Shown here piece by piece: positions 14,667 through 15,803 of a DNA stretch of 15,803 nt. The translations under genes were made by a program, and so were the position numbers. Each line of letters opens with the position of its first letter. Positions within the stretch are counted from its first letter, which is position 1. The stretch lies in assembly GCA_009776995.1 (NCBI GenBank), contig WRMR01000039.1:1-15803 (forward strand). The letters are read 5' to 3'. The DNA comes from Planctomycetaceae bacterium. GTDB lineage: Bacteria > Planctomycetota > Planctomycetia > Pirellulales > Thermoguttaceae. The notes under the pieces were generated by a model. The model searched no databases. It had not been told where the DNA came from and was given only the letters and a program-made list of their open reading frames with translations.

Positions 14667-15803
14667 ATGATATACTTTGACAACAACGCGACGACGGCCA
14701 TTGCTCCTGAAGTTCGGGACGCAATGCGGCCGTATTTTGAGGAATTGTACTACAATCCGAGTTCGGCTTACCTGATTGCGACGGAAGTGGCCAAGTCGGT
14801 CGAAAAGGCACGGGCAACGATTGCGCGGCACATCGGGGCGGCCGGCGCGAGTGAGGTTTTGTTGACATCCTGTGCGACGGAGAGCAACAACCACGTTTTC
14901 GCCGGGGTCACGAAGGCCAACCCGAACCGGCGGCATATCATCACGACCGCTGTGGAACACCCGGCCGTCCTCGAAGTCTGCAAAGATCTCGAACGCTCCG
15001 GTTATGACGTGACCTGGCTTGGTGTTGACCGTTCCGGACAGTTGAACCTGCGCGAGTATGTGCAAGCCTTGCGGCCGGACACGCTGCTGGTTTCGATCAT
15101 GCACGCCAACAACGAGACGGGCGTTGTGTTTCCCGTTGCACGGCTTGCGCGCATTGCCAAAGAGACCGATCCGAACATTTTGTTTCATACCGACGCGACA
15201 CAATCGATGACCAAACTGCCGATTCATCTTTCCGGCGAGATGCGCGGCGTCGATTTCGTGTCATTTTCCGGTCACAAGCTGCATGCACCCAAGGGTGTCG
15301 GTGGGCTGTACATCCGACGGGGAACGCCCTGCCGCACGTTTTTGATCGGCGGCCACCAGGAAAGCGGTCGGCGTGGCGGGACGGAGAACGTACCCTACAT
15401 CATCGGTATGGCACGAGCGTTTGAACTGGCCGAAGAAACGCACAAGGAAGACGTCGCGCGCATGGCGCAGTTGAGAGACAAACTGCAACAAGGCATTCTC
15501 GAAAGCGTTCCTTACGTCGAAATCAACGGCGGCAAGACCGAACGCATGCCGAACACGTTGAACGTTGCCTGTCATTACGTCGAGGGGGAAGGCATCCTGT
15601 TCCAACTCAGCGACGCGGGCATTTGCGCATCAAGTGGTTCGGCCTGCACGTCCGGGTCGCTTGAACCGTCGCACGTTCTCACCGCGATGCAGGTGCCTTT
15701 TACCGCAATGCACGGCTCGCTCCGATTCAGCCTGAGCCGCTATACAACCGAAGCGGAAATAGACTACGTCCTTGTAAAATTCCCCTCGATCATCACCAAC
15801 TTG
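14667..15803 (+). CDS. Cysteine desulfurase, NifS/IscS type (3' end cut)
   Basis: A PLP-dependent cytoplasmic enzyme that removes sulfur from L-cysteine to form alanine and an enzyme-bound persulfide, used for Fe-S clusters and other thio-cofactors. The window holds 379 codons with no stop, close to full length for the family (about 380-405). Visible marks are MIYFDNNATT at the start, TSCATESNNHVF near residue 70, VEHPAVLE (PLP-stacking His), HANNETG, HTDATQS, the PLP-binding Lys K204 in SFSGHKLHAPKG, RRGGTENV, and the active-site Cys C327 in SSGSACTSGS. The Cys position and its loop fit group I (NifS/IscS) rather than SufS. The ATG at 14667 matches the family start, though no strong ribosome binding site is seen. 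No iscU, nifU or regulator is visible in the window, so the exact pathway is open. Confidence 0.95.
   Translation, partial: MIYFDNNATTAIAPEVRDAMRPYFEELYYNPSSAYLIATEVAKSVEKARATIARHIGAAGASEVLLTSCATESNNHVFAGVTKANPNRRHIITTAVEHPAVLEVCKDLERSGYDVTWLGVDRSGQLNLREYVQALRPDTLLVSIMHANNETGVVFPVARLARIAKETDPNILFHTDATQSMTKLPIHLSGEMRGVDFVSFSGHKLHAPKGVGGLYIRRGTPCRTFLIGGHQESGRRGGTENVPYIIGMARAFELAEETHKEDVARMAQLRDKLQQGILESVPYVEINGGKTERMPNTLNVACHYVEGEGILFQLSDAGICASSGSACTSGSLEPSHVLTAMQVPFTAMHGSLRFSLSRYTTEAEIDYVLVKFPSIITNL

Overview
This is a bacterial chromosome segment, most likely from a member of the Planctomycetota (Pirellulales-like). I infer this from the gene mix rather than from any marker gene. The pointers are a UAP1/UDPGP-type nucleotidyltransferase, a NupG-like nucleoside transporter with an EF-hand insertion, a secreted protein with about 31 cysteines, a TPR protein with the 'NNLAWVLATSPDD' signature, a membrane protein starting 'MSDINPYRYSEEPP', long gene-free gaps, and several families of short dispersed palindromic repeats. 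Base composition is roughly balanced. No rRNA, tRNA or CRISPR array was seen.

Layout. 1-190: no supported gene. 191-1495: one IS4-family insertion sequence whose transposase is broken by an in-frame stop beside the catalytic glutamate. 1800-3365 (+): NupG-like transporter. 3379-3463: a large palindromic repeat between two convergent genes. 3567-5759 (-): exported PDZ/S41 C-terminal processing protease. 5760-6759: about 1 kb without a supported gene but with several strong hairpins, ending in a possible structured leader for the secreted cysteine-rich protein (6760-7350, +). Two intrinsic terminators separate that gene from the convergent short HPF/RaiA ribosome hibernation factor (7539-7877, -). 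7878-8506: a gap that carries a dispersed repeat. 8507-9154 (+): LuxR-type response regulator with a degenerate phosphorylation site. Then come three minus-strand genes: UDP-sugar pyrophosphorylase (9188-10603), a two-helix membrane protein (10660-11403) and an exported TPR protein (11778-13610). A small unknown protein (13668-13964, -) is divergent from a small membrane protein (14137-14586, +). A NifS/IscS-type cysteine desulfurase (14667 onward, +) runs off the right edge.

The genes do not form one pathway. They are mostly single housekeeping or envelope genes: cell-wall precursor synthesis, periplasmic proteolysis, stationary-phase ribosome protection, sulfur mobilisation and nucleoside uptake. 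The most distinctive property is the repeat content. At two places a dispersed repeat supplies the 3' end of a coding sequence and so adds a repeat-encoded tail to the protein. Other points for follow-up are the pseudo-receiver regulator, the cysteine-rich secreted protein with its hairpin-rich upstream region, and the EF-hand placed inside a transporter. I found no convincing new multi-gene defence or biosynthetic system.
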